A stretch of DNA of 64,000 nt, from positions 48,787 to 112,786 of the forward strand of contig CAZMCT010000002.1 of the NCBI GenBank assembly GCA_964564785.1, read 5' to 3'. Positions 54,406 through 63,876 of the stretch are shown here, piece by piece. The notes beneath the pieces were generated by a model. The model was not told where the DNA came from. It searched no databases and saw only the letters and a list, made by a program, of their open reading frames with translations. The translations under genes were made by a program, and so were the position numbers. The DNA is from CAZMCT01 sp964564785 (GTDB lineage Bacteria; Planctomycetota; Phycisphaerae; UBA1845; Fen-1342). Positions within the stretch are counted from its first letter, which is position 1. Every line of letters begins with the position of its first letter.

Positions 54406-56352
54406 ATGCGGAGCCGGGCCGAGCGCCATCTGGTCATGATCGCGGTGGCCGTCAGCCTGGCGCTCAGCGGCCTCACGATCTGGGCCGTCGCTGCGCAGGC
54501 GCAGGCGATCCGGGCTCGGGAATTCGCGGACCTGCGCAGTGCCGCCGAGACGGCTGCGGCGACGCGCGCGACGGCCTTGCGCCTCGATACGGAACAGGCG
54601 CTGAAAGGCGCGACCGCGGCCTGGGTGGAAGGCGCCGCCGAGCTCGAGGACTGGCTCACCGGCCGGCGCGATTGGCAGGTGGTGGCGGCCCGGACGGCCG
54701 GCGGCGAGTGGCTGATTCTGCCGCGCACGCCGCTCGAGCAGGAGCTTCCGGGCGAGGAACCGGCGGCCGATCCGCCCGCCAGCCGCGACCTGCTGTCGGT
54801 GCTGCGCGAGCTCCAACAGCGGGCCATGAGCCCCGATCCGATCACGCGGGCCGGAGCGCTGCTGGCGATGGCCGCAGGCGAGCAGCAGCTCGGTCACCCG
54901 CTGGTAGCCGCGAGTCTGTTCTCCGAGGCCGCGCAAATCCTGCGCTCGACGCCGCACCTGGCCCGCTTGGCGTTTCGTGCGGAAGCGGCCCGCATCGACT
55001 CGTACTTGGCGGCGGCAGACCACGAACGGGCCCGCGAGACCTTTGCGCGGTTCCTGGCGGGGTTGCAACTGGACCCGCCGACCTTGCTCGGCCCGCGGGA
55101 GCTGGCGCGGTTGGAACAACAGGCGGCGGCGGTGCCGGTGCGGCCCGACGAGCCGTCCGCCGCGCTGCTCGGGGAGATTCGCAAGCGTGTCCAGCGGCGC
55201 GAGGCACTGCTGGCTGCGGTCCGCACCGAGCTGACGGCGGATGTACCCGCAGGCAACGGCGGACCGGTGTTTACGAGCACTCCGATCGGCACGCGGCCGC
55301 CGGCGGCCCGTGACGCGGCGGGCGGGGATGCGGGTTGGGTGACGCTGGCGTGGCCGGGCCATGTGGCGGATCGGACGGTTGTGCTGATCACGACGCCGGA
55401 GGTGCTTCTGGGACGGTACTGGTCGACGGTGCCGGCCGACGCCACCTGGGCGTTGCGTCGCGGGGCGGGGGCGGAGCCCGTCCTGGTGGCGCTGGGTCCG
55501 GCGTGGGGCGATGCAGCGCTGGTTCCGAGCGAGGCGCGTGTTGAGCAGATGCGGGCGGTGGCGCGGCGGCAGATGGGGTTCGTGCTGGCGACGGCGGTGG
55601 GGACGGCCGGGGCGTGGGCGGTGGTGATCTGGATGCTGCTGCGGGCGGTGGCGCGGCAGCGGGAGCTGGCACGGTTGCAGGGGCGGTTCGTCGCGGACGT
55701 CAGCCACGAGCTGAAGACGCCGCTGGCGCTGATTCGGCTGCTGGGGGAGACGCTGGTGGACCGGCGGGTGCGCGACCCGGAGCGCGTGCACGCGTACCAC
55801 GAGACGATCACGCGCGAGGCCGAACGGCTGAGCGTACTGCTGGATAACATTCTCGACCTGGGGCGGATCGAGAGCGGGCGGAAAGTGTACGAGTTCGAGA
55901 CGTGCGACGTGGCGGCCGTGGCGCGGCAGGCGTGGACGCTGTTCGAGCCGCAGTTTCGGGAGCAGGGGTTTGATGCCCGGCTTGAGATCGCCCCGGATCT
56001 GCCACGCATCCGGGCGGATGGGCAGGCGCTCCAGCAGGTGCTGGTGAACCTGCTTCAGAATGCACACCGCTACGGAGCGGACGGGAAGTTCGTGCGGCTG
56101 AGCGTGCGGCGCGAGGGATACGTCGTGCTGATGACGGTCGAGGACCGCGGGATCGGGATGAGCCGCAACGAGCTCGATCGCTTGGGCGAGAGCTTTTTCC
56201 GGGCGGACGACACGCGCGTGCGGCAGACGCGCGGGACGGGACTGGGTCTGGCGATTTGCAACCACATCGTCACGGCCCACCGGGGCAAGATCGAGGTGCA
56301 GTCGCGGCCGGGGCAAGGGAGCACGTTCACCGTCTGGATCCCGTTCGAGTAG
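54406..56352 (+). CDS. Membrane sensor histidine kinase (orphan)
   Basis: 648 residues. One membrane helix is at the N-terminus (IAVAVSLALSGLTIWAVAAQ) and another near residues 390-412 (FVLATAVGTAGAWAVVIWML), bracketing a periplasmic sensor region. HisKA follows with the phospho-acceptor His in FVADVSHELKTPLALIRLLG. The ATPase domain has NLLQNAHRYG (N box), DRGIGMSRNE (G1), GTGLGLAI (G2) and GSTFTVWIPF. No response regulator lies beside it. It is coupled to the AsmA-like gene, which may supply its signal. GAGGGG overlaps the end of that gene as ribosome binding site. Confidence 0.88.
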   Translation: MRSRAERHLVMIAVAVSLALSGLTIWAVAAQAQAIRAREFADLRSAAETAAATRATALRLDTEQALKGATAAWVEGAAELEDWLTGRRDWQVVAARTAGGEWLILPRTPLEQELPGEEPAADPPASRDLLSVLRELQQRAMSPDPITRAGALLAMAAGEQQLGHPLVAASLFSEAAQILRSTPHLARLAFRAEAARIDSYLAAADHERARETFARFLAGLQLDPPTLLGPRELARLEQQAAAVPVRPDEPSAALLGEIRKRVQRREALLAAVRTELTADVPAGNGGPVFTSTPIGTRPPAARDAAGGDAGWVTLAWPGHVADRTVVLITTPEVLLGRYWSTVPADATWALRRGAGAEPVLVALGPAWGDAALVPSEARVEQMRAVARRQMGFVLATAVGTAGAWAVVIWMLLRAVARQRELARLQGRFVADVSHELKTPLALIRLLGETLVDRRVRDPERVHAYHETITREAERLSVLLDNILDLGRIESGRKVYEFETCDVAAVARQAWTLFEPQFREQGFDARLEIAPDLPRIRADGQALQQVLVNLLQNAHRYGADGKFVRLSVRREGYVVLMTVEDRGIGMSRNELDRLGESFFRADDTRVRQTRGTGLGLAICNHIVTAHRGKIEVQSRPGQGSTFTVWIPFE

Positions 56353-56377
56353 TCACCGAAAAGGGAACAGACCGCAG

Positions 56378-56460
56378 CGAAAAGGGAGCATTCGACTTTT
56401 CGTCGGCTACCGATCGAAAACACGGGCAGCCCTCCGGAAAAGTAGAATGTCCCGTTTTCG
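56378..56460. repeat. 83-bp element with 24-bp inverted ends
   Basis: CGAAAAGGGAGCATTCGACT plus TTTC (56378-56401) pairs with 56437-56460, matching at 20 of 24 bases. It lies between the kinase stop and the convergent fpr stop, so it could be a two-way terminator or a small mobile repeat. Confidence 0.55.
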
Positions 56461-56472
56461 CCCGCCCTCGGT

Positions 56473-57288
56473 CTACCAATATCGCTCGAAATGTACGTTC
56501 CCGCGGCGGTCGCGGGCATCGGTCACGAAGCCGCGGGCTGCGAGCAGCGGTTCGACCGTGTCGATCATGTCGGGATTGCCGCACAGGAAGACGTGGCAGC
56601 GGATGGGATCGAGCGGAGCGCCGACCAGCCGCTCATACACCGCGGGCTCGAGGGCGGTCTGCACGCGGCCGCGGAGGCCCGGCCACGGGCTGCCCTCGGG
56701 CTCGCGCGTCACCAACGGAATGTAACGCACCGTCGGGTCCGTGCGGCAGGCCGCCTCGAGCTCGGCCCGATAACCCAGGTCGGCCGCGAAGCGCACGCCG
56801 TGGATCAGTACGAAGCGGCGCCAGCGGCCCTGCCCCCGGAACGTCCGCAGCATCGAGATGAACGGCGCGACGCCCGTGCCGGTGGCGACCATGACCACGT
56901 CGGCCTCCGGCGGGGCGGCCTCGAGCGAGAATTCGCCCTTGGCCTCGCCGTCCATCCACAGCCGCCCGCCGGCCTCGATTGCCCAGAGGCGCGGCGTCAG
57001 CTCGCCGGCATCGATCCGCACGACGAAGAACTCCAGCGCCTCCGTCTCGTGCGGCGCCGAAGCGATCGAGTACGCCCGGCGCGTGAGGCGAACGCGGCCG
57101 GGACGTGTGGGGCGGTCGGGGTCGGTCCGTTTGGGCACGCCGAGGCGGATGAACTGGCCGGGGTGGAAGGGCGGCAAGCGGCCGGAGTCGGGCCGTACCC
57201 AGACGATGCTGAGGGTGTCGGTGACGTCTTCGCGGCGGACAAGCGTGGCGTTGGTCGGGTCGGGCAGGGCGTCCGCGGTCGGGTCCAT
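56473..57288 (-). CDS. fpr: Ferredoxin-NADP reductase
   Basis: 271 residues of the FNR family. The FAD-binding motif RAYSIASAP is at about residues 71-79, the NADP-phosphate loop is TGTGVAPFISMLRTF, then HGVRFAADLGYRAEL and CGNPDMIDTVEPLL. The C-terminus ends in an aromatic pair (HFERYW), as in bacterial Fpr that stack against FAD. It exchanges electrons between NADPH and ferredoxin or flavodoxin. The start is the ATG of MDPTADALPD. The upstream gap holds decayed repeat sequence (GAGGGCTGGCTTCGCGG). Confidence 0.9.
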   Translation of the reverse strand: MDPTADALPDPTNATLVRREDVTDTLSIVWVRPDSGRLPPFHPGQFIRLGVPKRTDPDRPTRPGRVRLTRRAYSIASAPHETEALEFFVVRIDAGELTPRLWAIEAGGRLWMDGEAKGEFSLEAAPPEADVVMVATGTGVAPFISMLRTFRGQGRWRRFVLIHGVRFAADLGYRAELEAACRTDPTVRYIPLVTREPEGSPWPGLRGRVQTALEPAVYERLVGAPLDPIRCHVFLCGNPDMIDTVEPLLAARGFVTDARDRRGNVHFERYW

Positions 57289-57441
57289 TTCGATATGATA
57301 GCCGCACGCTGAGAAAGAGGGCTGGCTTCGCGGTAACCCAGCATCAGGATAGCGCCAACACCTCCTCCCGCGGTGGTTGTCCCCCTATTCAACGCGCTGT
57401 TCGCGAGGCTGGACCGAGAGCGGGGAACGACACGCGGGGCG

Positions 57442-59733
57442 TCAACTTCCGAGGAGCGCGGCGAAGGTGTTGATGTCGTCGAAATTGACGAGGTCGTCGC
57501 CGTTGCAGTCGGCCTGCTCCCAGGGGCAGTTGGAAAACGCCTGCTCGTATTGCGCCCGATCGACGAGCGCGAGGACGAACGGGTTCACGTCGGCGTACGT
57601 GACTACGCCGTCGCAGTTGAGGTCGCCGCCGGCGCTGGCGACGACTTCGTAGCACCCCAGCGCGAACCCCGCATTTACCAGCAGCTCGGGACTACCGTCG
57701 TCGTCGATGTCCAGCCAGCGCACGCTGTCGTGGGCGCCCGCCGCGGGTGGTAGGCCGCCGGTGTGCCACAGCACCGATCCGCCGACGGCGTGGAGCCGCA
57801 GCTCGCCCGCGATGCAGTACGCCATGAGCGGCGGCACATCCGGCGCCGGCCGGGCGACGTCGAAGCCCTCGATCGGGCCGCCGGCGTCACCGAGCAGCGC
57901 GACCGGATCGCCGGTCATGGGATCGAGCTGGAAAATCCCGCCGAAGGCCGTGGCGACCAGCACTTCCGCCAGGCCGTCGCCATCGAGGTCCAACGCGTCG
58001 AGGCCGGTGAGATCGAGGTCGGCGGTCTGCAATTCGAATTCGTGTGTGAGGCCGTCGATGATCGAGAGCTGGCCGATCTGCTCACCAGCAAGAATCTCCA
58101 GTTGCGGGTCGGCGTCGACGTTCGCGAGCCGCAGGTAGTAATGCGGGGACTGGTCGAAACCCAGGTCGTCACTCTGCCAGACATAATTGCCAAAGCCGGT
58201 GTAGATGTGCACGTAGTCACCGGTGCCGCCGCTGTGCGCGCGGGCCGAGGCGCCGATGATCTCCACCGCGCCATCGCCGTCCAGGTCGGCGGCCGCGAGC
58301 GCGACCCACATCTGTCCGCGCAGCAGGTCGCGGTACCACTGAAGCGTGTGCGTCACGCCGTCAATGCACTGGAGCCGGCCGAAGTCGGTGTAACTCGCGG
58401 GGACGAAGATCTCGGCCGCGGGATCGGCGTCGACGTTGGCGTGGGCGAGCCGCCAGAGTCCCAGCCCGCTCTGGGCGGCCGGCGGCGGGCTGACGTACTC
58501 GAGCGCCTTCGACCCGCCGTCGTGCACATGCCACAGCCCGTCGAGCCCGGCTTCCGATTCGTAGCAGGCGTACAGCAGCTCGGTCCGGCCGTCGGCATCC
58601 ACGTCGCCGGCGTCGAGCGCGTAGAACGGGCCGTGGATGTCCGCGCTGCGCCACTCCAGCTCGTGCGTGGCCGTGCTGGCAACGTGCAGGTGGTCGGGGC
58701 CGCTCGAGCCGCCTGTGCCCCACAGGACCTCGAGCACGCCGTCATCGTCGCAATCGCCGACCGCGGGCCCGGTGAGGCCGTAATCGAACGTGTTCACAGC
58801 CCAGAGAAACGCGCCGGTGGGGCCGTCGTGGACCTGGAGATCGCCCGACGCGCCCCAGAGCACGTCGGGCACAGCGTCGCCAGTCACTTCCGCCAGGCAC
58901 AACCCGACGCCCGACGTGAGCGTCGGAATCTCGTATTGGATCTCCCGCTGCACGGCGTCGAAGACCGCCACGCGAAACCACCAGCCGCCCGCGACGAGCT
59001 CGTCCCGACCGTCGGCGTCGACGTCGGCGCAGCGGATGACCGTTCCGAAGCCGTCCGGCCGCGTCCACTCGACCGCGTGCGTCAGCGCGTCGACGACGTA
59101 GCCGGGGCCGTCGCCGCCCGCCACGGTGATTTCCAGGGCCGGGTCGGCGTCGACGTTGCCGACGGCCGCGTCCCATCCGCCGAGTCCGGGCCCGGCGAAC
59201 TCGAGGGCTCCCCCCGGGCCACACACGTAGAGGCCGTCGACGTCGCAGAACACGAACTCGACATCGCCGTCGGCGTCCACGTCCACGATGTTCAGGCCGC
59301 GGATCGTGCCCGCGAGCGTCGGGAAATCGCCGCGCGGCGCGTAGTCCGCGCCGTCGTAAACGAAGATCCGGCTGCCGCTCGCGACCACGATTTCGGGCCG
59401 GCCGTCCGCGTCGAGGTCGGCCGGCCGCACGGCGGACACGTACGCGTCATACGTCGGCCCGTGTGTGACGACCGGGTACCAGCCGGCGTCATGACGCATG
59501 ACGATCCACGTGCCGTTGCTGTTGTACGGGTTGAGCGTGGTCCGCGCGAGGACGTCGTTCTGGCCGTCGGCGTCGAGATCCACGACGTGGAGTCCGCCCG
59601 CCCCGACGCTGTCGCCCCAGACGATGCGCTGCCAGTCGCAGTGCGCCCGCACCGTGATCGCGCGGGGCTGCGCCCCCGCGGTCAGCGAAGTGCCAAGCGC
59701 CAGCAGCACGGCGAGGTCTGTCCAGGCACGCAT
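57442..59733 (-). CDS. Secreted FG-GAP protein with dockerin-like C-terminus, second copy type
   Basis: 763 residues. A signal peptide (DLAVLLALGTSLTAGA) is followed by a long series of calcium-loop blades (DLDADGQNDVLART, DLDADGRPEIVVASG, DVDADGDVEFVFCD, DVDADGRDELVAGG, DLDGDGAVEIIGA, DLDGDGLAEVLVAT). It ends in two dockerin-like repeats (GDLNCDGVVTYADVNPFV and DCNGDDLVNFDDINTF). AGAGGAG lies seven bases before the ATG of MRAWTD. It shares architecture with the protein at 30825 but is longer, with a different blade consensus. Extracellular or surface; ligand unknown. Confidence 0.88.
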   Translation of the reverse strand: MRAWTDLAVLLALGTSLTAGAQPRAITVRAHCDWQRIVWGDSVGAGGLHVVDLDADGQNDVLARTTLNPYNSNGTWIVMRHDAGWYPVVTHGPTYDAYVSAVRPADLDADGRPEIVVASGSRIFVYDGADYAPRGDFPTLAGTIRGLNIVDVDADGDVEFVFCDVDGLYVCGPGGALEFAGPGLGGWDAAVGNVDADPALEITVAGGDGPGYVVDALTHAVEWTRPDGFGTVIRCADVDADGRDELVAGGWWFRVAVFDAVQREIQYEIPTLTSGVGLCLAEVTGDAVPDVLWGASGDLQVHDGPTGAFLWAVNTFDYGLTGPAVGDCDDDGVLEVLWGTGGSSGPDHLHVASTATHELEWRSADIHGPFYALDAGDVDADGRTELLYACYESEAGLDGLWHVHDGGSKALEYVSPPPAAQSGLGLWRLAHANVDADPAAEIFVPASYTDFGRLQCIDGVTHTLQWYRDLLRGQMWVALAAADLDGDGAVEIIGASARAHSGGTGDYVHIYTGFGNYVWQSDDLGFDQSPHYYLRLANVDADPQLEILAGEQIGQLSIIDGLTHEFELQTADLDLTGLDALDLDGDGLAEVLVATAFGGIFQLDPMTGDPVALLGDAGGPIEGFDVARPAPDVPPLMAYCIAGELRLHAVGGSVLWHTGGLPPAAGAHDSVRWLDIDDDGSPELLVNAGFALGCYEVVASAGGDLNCDGVVTYADVNPFVLALVDRAQYEQAFSNCPWEQADCNGDDLVNFDDINTFAALLGS

Positions 59734-59831
59734 GGCAGGCTCCTCTCCCGTTCGATGGCCGGACGGCACCGCTGCGGAAGCAGGGCACCCCACCGGGCAT
59801 ATTACCGGACAGCCCGGGTTGTTGCAACCGC

Positions 59832-60926
59832 TCACGGTATGGCGGATTCGCGGATCGGGCGGCGCGATGCTAATCGCCCGTAGACGTCCCGGTATTCACT
59901 GCGAAGCCGCTCGTTGTCGGCCGCGAGCTCATCAGCGCGCAGGCCTGTGCCCGAGTCCGAGGCTGGCGATTCGAGCACGTGGAGGAGGCCTCGAGCGGCC
60001 GCTTCGGGGTTGGCGGACGTTGCATGGATGCCGGCACGGCCGGCGAGCACCTCGCGGAGCGCGGGAACCGGTGCGGCCACGATGGGGCAGCCGGCCGCGG
60101 CGGCCTGCACGACCGCGGTGGTGTCGATGTCGGCGGTCGGCAGGGTGAGCGCGACATCGGCCGCAGAGAGCAGCTCCGGAAGTGAGAGGGTCGTCGGCGC
60201 CCAGCGAGTCATGTGGGGATGCCGGCTGCTGGTGATGAGATAGCGAACGCGCTCGGCCTCGCGGCCGCCGGCGGCAGGAAGCACGAGCCGCAGGTCGCGT
60301 CGGACCTTCTCGAGGAGCATGGTCGCCCAGGCGGCGATCAGCGTGCCCGCACGACGCGTGACGGGCGGCAGGGCCAGGACCGCACGATCCGACGGCTCGA
60401 GGCGGAGCTGTTCGCGGACGAGCGAGCGGCGCGCGCGCGGGATCGGCCGAGGCGTCGGCCGGATCACTCGAACGTGCCCCGGGGGTGTGCCGTGGCGATG
60501 CAGGCGTGCGGCGGTCGCGTCGCTGTCGCAGAGGCAGTGGAGCGGGCCGGCGGCCGACCACGCGGCCGCACGCGACAGATCGGCCTCAGGGTCGACTTCG
60601 AGGAGGATCGGGCGGTGACCGCCCGCGAGCGGCCGGGCCCAGGTCACGGCGGAGTGGGACCAGGCGTGAAGGATCGTGGTTCGGGCGGAGAGTGCGCCAA
60701 GTCGGGCGAGCGCGCGGCGCAGCGCGGCAGCGCGGAGGACGCCGAGCGGGAGGGGCGTGTGCACGCGTCGCGGGTGAGCTGGCAGCGCGAGCGGAACCGG
60801 GCCGGCGCCGAGGTGCAGCACGTGCTGGGGCGGAGCGTCGGGCGCGGCGAGAAGCCGTACGAGGCGTTCCAGTCGCAGGGTTGGGGCGTCGGCCGTGAGC
60901 AGGTGCGCGATGGCGAGATCGGACAT
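59832..60926 (-). CDS. Group 1 type (GT-B) glycosyltransferase
   Basis: 364 residues from the ATG of MSDLAIAHLL. The N-terminal half is a degenerate GT-B domain (TILHAWSHSAVTWARPLAGG, PILLEVDPEADLSRAAAWSA, CDSDATAARLHRHG). The C-terminal half is better conserved: VRVIRPTPRP, WAPTTLSLPELLSAADVALT and AAAGCPIVAAPVPALREVL, where the usual E-x7-E of family 4 is reduced to one Glu. No membrane segment. It probably transfers a sugar from a nucleotide donor onto a surface glycan. Long upstream frame extensions are not supported. Confidence 0.7.
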   Translation of the reverse strand: MSDLAIAHLLTADAPTLRLERLVRLLAAPDAPPQHVLHLGAGPVPLALPAHPRRVHTPLPLGVLRAAALRRALARLGALSARTTILHAWSHSAVTWARPLAGGHRPILLEVDPEADLSRAAAWSAAGPLHCLCDSDATAARLHRHGTPPGHVRVIRPTPRPIPRARRSLVREQLRLEPSDRAVLALPPVTRRAGTLIAAWATMLLEKVRRDLRLVLPAAGGREAERVRYLITSSRHPHMTRWAPTTLSLPELLSAADVALTLPTADIDTTAVVQAAAAGCPIVAAPVPALREVLAGRAGIHATSANPEAAARGLLHVLESPASDSGTGLRADELAADNERLRSEYRDVYGRLASRRPIRESAIP

Positions 60927-61071
60927 GGTGCGGCGTTGCTCCCGGAGCGGGATTGTAGCGGAGAATGCCGCGATGCGAGGGGTGGCGCCCGGGGGGGTCA
61001 AGAAGCGTCCGGCATGGCGTACATGGCGGCTGCGCGTGGCTGCGGGTACGATCGGCGGACGAGGTGAGTGC

Positions 61072-62037
61072 ATGAGCAAAGCGCGAGTTGTGATCACGCG
61101 GCGCGTGCCGGCGCCGGCGGGGAAGCTCTTGACGGACGCCGGGTTCGAGGTGGACCTCATCGACCAGGACGAGCCGCCGAGCCGCGCGGAGCTGCTGCGG
61201 CGGGTGCGCGGGGCGACCGGACTGATCACGATGCTGAGCGAGAAGGTGGACGCTGAGCTGCTCGATGCGGCCGGGGCGGGGCTGCGGGTGGTGGCGAACT
61301 TCGCGGTGGGGTTCGACAACCTGGATCTGGAGGCGTGCCGAAAACGGGGCGTGCGGGCGACGAACACGCCGGGGGTGCTGACGGACGCGACGGCGGACCT
61401 GGCCTGGGCGCTGATCCTGGCGGCGGCGCGGCGGGTCGTCGAGGGTGACCGGCTGATGCGGACGGGCACGTGGACGGGTTGGCAGCCGCTACAGCTTCTG
61501 GGGCTGCAACTGACCGGCAGCACGCTGGGACTGGTGGGCGCGGGGCGTATCGGAACGGCCGTGGGGCTGCGGTCGCTGGGCTTCGGCATGCGGGTGCTGT
61601 ATGTCGATGGACAGCCGTGCACGGAGCTGGAAGAGAAGGTCAAGGCACGGCGGGCTTCGCTGGCCGAGGTGTTGGCGGAAGCGGACGTGCTCTCGCTGCA
61701 CGTGCCGCTGACGCCGCAGACGCGGCACCTGATCGGGGCGCGCGAGCTGGGGGCGATGAAGAAGACGGCGATCCTGGTGAACACGGCCCGCGGGCCGGTG
61801 ATTGACGAGGCCGCGCTGGTGGAGGCGCTGCGAAACGGGACGATCGCGGGCGCGGGGCTCGACGTGTACGAGCGCGAACCGCAGCTCGCGGCCGGGCTGG
61901 CCGAGCTGCCGAACGTGGTGCTACTGCCGCACCTGGGCAGCGCGACGACGGCCACCCGGGCGCGGATGTCGGCGATGGTGGCGGAGAACGTGATCGCGGT
62001 GCTGAGCGGGCGCGAACCGCCGAACGCGCTCGTGTGA
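61072..62037 (+). CDS. D-isomer 2-hydroxyacid dehydrogenase (glyoxylate/hydroxypyruvate reductase type)
   Basis: 321 residues. The NAD(P)-binding loop GLVGAGRIGTAVGLR is at about residues 148-162. The catalytic Arg is in NTARGPVIDEAAL-flanking sequence, the Glu in LDVYEREP and the His in LPHLGSATTATR. NFAVGFDNLDLEAC and NTPGVLTDATADLAW are typical of GyaR/GhrB-like enzymes acting on glyoxylate or hydroxypyruvate. The gapN gene starts 30 bp downstream on the same strand, suggesting a two-gene unit around 3-phosphoglycerate or photorespiratory-type intermediates. Substrate is inferred. Confidence 0.9.
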   Translation: MSKARVVITRRVPAPAGKLLTDAGFEVDLIDQDEPPSRAELLRRVRGATGLITMLSEKVDAELLDAAGAGLRVVANFAVGFDNLDLEACRKRGVRATNTPGVLTDATADLAWALILAAARRVVEGDRLMRTGTWTGWQPLQLLGLQLTGSTLGLVGAGRIGTAVGLRSLGFGMRVLYVDGQPCTELEEKVKARRASLAEVLAEADVLSLHVPLTPQTRHLIGARELGAMKKTAILVNTARGPVIDEAALVEALRNGTIAGAGLDVYEREPQLAAGLAELPNVVLLPHLGSATTATRARMSAMVAENVIAVLSGREPPNALV

Positions 62038-62067
62038 GCATGGGCATCGAAGGGTTGAGGAAGGACG

Positions 62068-63687
62068 ATGGCTACGCGCGTGAAATCGCCGGCGAACGTG
62101 TTTCCGGCCGGGCTGGAGGATGTGCCGGCCGCGGTCCGCGTGCCGTACCACCACGCGGGCTCGCAGTACCTCATCCGGGGCGAGGTTCGGGAGTGGGACG
62201 GGCCGTGCCAGGAGGTGCGCTCGCCGGTGTGCGTCGGCCAGCGGCCATATGCGCTGGGGCACTACCCGCTGATGACGCCCGCGGCGGCGGGGGCGGCGCT
62301 GGAGACCGCGGTAGCGGCCTGGGACCACGGCCGCGGGGCGTGGCCGACAATGTCGGTGGCGGAGCGGATCCGGCACGTCGAGCAGTTCGTGCCGCGGATG
62401 GTGGCGGTGCGCGACGAGGTCGTGCGGCTGCTGATGTGGGAGATCGGCAAGACGCTGCCGGACGCGCAGAAGGAGTTCGACCGGACGGTCGACTACGTCC
62501 GCGATACGATCGCCGCGCTGAAGGAGCTCGATCGGGTGAGCTCGCGCTTCGCCGTGGAGCAGGGTTTCATCGCCCAGATCCGCCGCAGCCCGTTGGGCGT
62601 CGTGCTGTGCATGGGGCCGTACAACTACCCGCTGAACGAGACGTTCACGACGCTGATCCCGGCCCTCATCATGGGCAACCCGGTGATCTTCAAGCCGCCG
62701 CGCTACGGCGTGCTGCTGCATGCGCCGCTCCTGCGGGCCTTCGCCGAGTCGTTCCCCCCGGGCGTCGTCAGCACGGTCTACGGTGACGGGCGGGTGGTCG
62801 TGGGGCCGCTGATGGAGAGCGGGCGGGTCGACGTGCTGGCGTTCATCGGCTCGGCCAAGGTCGCGGCCCTGCTCAAGCACCAGCACCCCCGGCCGAACCG
62901 GCTGCGCTGCATCCTCGGGCTGGAAGCGAAGAACCCGGCCGTCGTGCTGCCCGATGCGGACCTCGAATTGGCCGTGTCCGAGTGCGTGCTCGGGGCGTTC
63001 TCCTTCAACGGGCAACGCTGCACGGCGATCAAAATCGTGTTCGTACACCGCAGCCGGGCCGAGGAGTTCGCGCAGCGGCTCGCGGCGGCCGTGGGCGAGC
63101 TGCTGGCTGGAATGCCGTGGGAAGAGGGGGTGAAGATCACGCCGCTTCCGGAAGAGGGCAAGCCGGCGTGGCTGAAGGGGCTGGTGGACGGTGCTACCGC
63201 GGCCGGCGCGAGGGTGTTGAACGCGGGCGGGGGGACGATCGACGGCACGCTGTACTACCCGGCCGTGGTGTACCCGGCGCGGCCGGACGTGGAGTTGTGC
63301 CGGGTGGAGCAGTTCGGGCCGGTGCTGCCGGTGGTGCCGTACGAGGACGAGCGCGAGGTGCTGGACTGGATCGTGGCCAGCCCGGTCGGGCAGCAGGCCG
63401 CGCTGTTCGGGCGCGACCCGCGGCGGATCGGCGGGCTGATCGACTCGCTGGCGAGCCAGGTGAGTCGGGTGAACCTGAACAGCCAGTGCCAGCGCGGGCC
63501 GGACCAGTTTCCCTTCACCGGCCGCAAGGATTCCGCCGAGGGGACGCTCTCGGTGACGGATGCACTGCGGGTGTTCTCGATCCGCGCGTTGGTGGCGGCG
63601 AAGGCGACGGAGGCGAACGAGACGCTGGTGACCGAAATCGTCCGCGGGCGGCACTCGAAGTTCCTGACGACGGACTTTCTATTCTGA
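62068..63687 (+). CDS. gapN: Non-phosphorylating NADP-dependent GAPDH
   Basis: 539 residues of the aldehyde dehydrogenase superfamily. GapN oxidises glyceraldehyde-3-phosphate to 3-phosphoglycerate with NADP and makes no ATP. The general-base Glu is in LGLEAKNPAVVLPDADLELA, and the catalytic Cys in FSFNGQRCTAIKIV. PLGVVLCMGPYNYPLNETFT (N-terminal substrate and cofactor part) and the characteristic C-terminal CQRGPDQFPFTGRKDSAEG with LSVTDALRVFSIR match GapN closely. It is slightly longer than streptococcal GapN. Follows the hydroxyacid dehydrogenase gene. Confidence 0.9.
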   Translation: MATRVKSPANVFPAGLEDVPAAVRVPYHHAGSQYLIRGEVREWDGPCQEVRSPVCVGQRPYALGHYPLMTPAAAGAALETAVAAWDHGRGAWPTMSVAERIRHVEQFVPRMVAVRDEVVRLLMWEIGKTLPDAQKEFDRTVDYVRDTIAALKELDRVSSRFAVEQGFIAQIRRSPLGVVLCMGPYNYPLNETFTTLIPALIMGNPVIFKPPRYGVLLHAPLLRAFAESFPPGVVSTVYGDGRVVVGPLMESGRVDVLAFIGSAKVAALLKHQHPRPNRLRCILGLEAKNPAVVLPDADLELAVSECVLGAFSFNGQRCTAIKIVFVHRSRAEEFAQRLAAAVGELLAGMPWEEGVKITPLPEEGKPAWLKGLVDGATAAGARVLNAGGGTIDGTLYYPAVVYPARPDVELCRVEQFGPVLPVVPYEDEREVLDWIVASPVGQQAALFGRDPRRIGGLIDSLASQVSRVNLNSQCQRGPDQFPFTGRKDSAEGTLSVTDALRVFSIRALVAAKATEANETLVTEIVRGRHSKFLTTDFLF

Positions 63688-63734
63688 AGAGCCTCGCCGT
63701 GTGGCGTGTGCCATGTGCCACTGCCCTGCGGGCA

Positions 63735-63777
63735 GGGTGGCACGGACCGCAGCGGCGCAGCCGCGCAGGGCCGTGGT
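63735..63777. repeat. 43-bp dispersed repeat, copy 2
   Basis: GGGTGGCACGGACCGCAGCG, continuing to GGGCCGTGGT, the reverse complement of the repeat at 34284-34326 with few differences. Confidence 0.7.
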
Positions 63778-63793
63778 GGGTCGGCGCCACCCC

Positions 63794-63822
63794 ACAGCCG
63801 AGGGCGGCTGTGCCACACTTTG
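63794..63822. repeat. Hairpin repeat identical to the nuoG unit
   Basis: ACAGCCGAGGGCGGCTGT is exactly the reverse complement of the hairpin in the nuoG tandem units at 3493-3588, and the following TGCCACACTTT resembles 3478-3488. Here it lies in noncoding sequence. Confidence 0.75.
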
Positions 63823-63876
63823 GCAGTGCGCGCAGCCCCGTCGCGAGTGCCCCTCGCTGGCGCTTCGGGCTCGGCT

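Noticed and set aside
60927..62174. Long minus-strand open frame extending upstream of the glycosyltransferase
   Set aside because: It is the antisense of the hydroxyacid dehydrogenase gene; residues are Ser/Arg/Pro-rich and non-homologous. The real start is the ATG at 60926.
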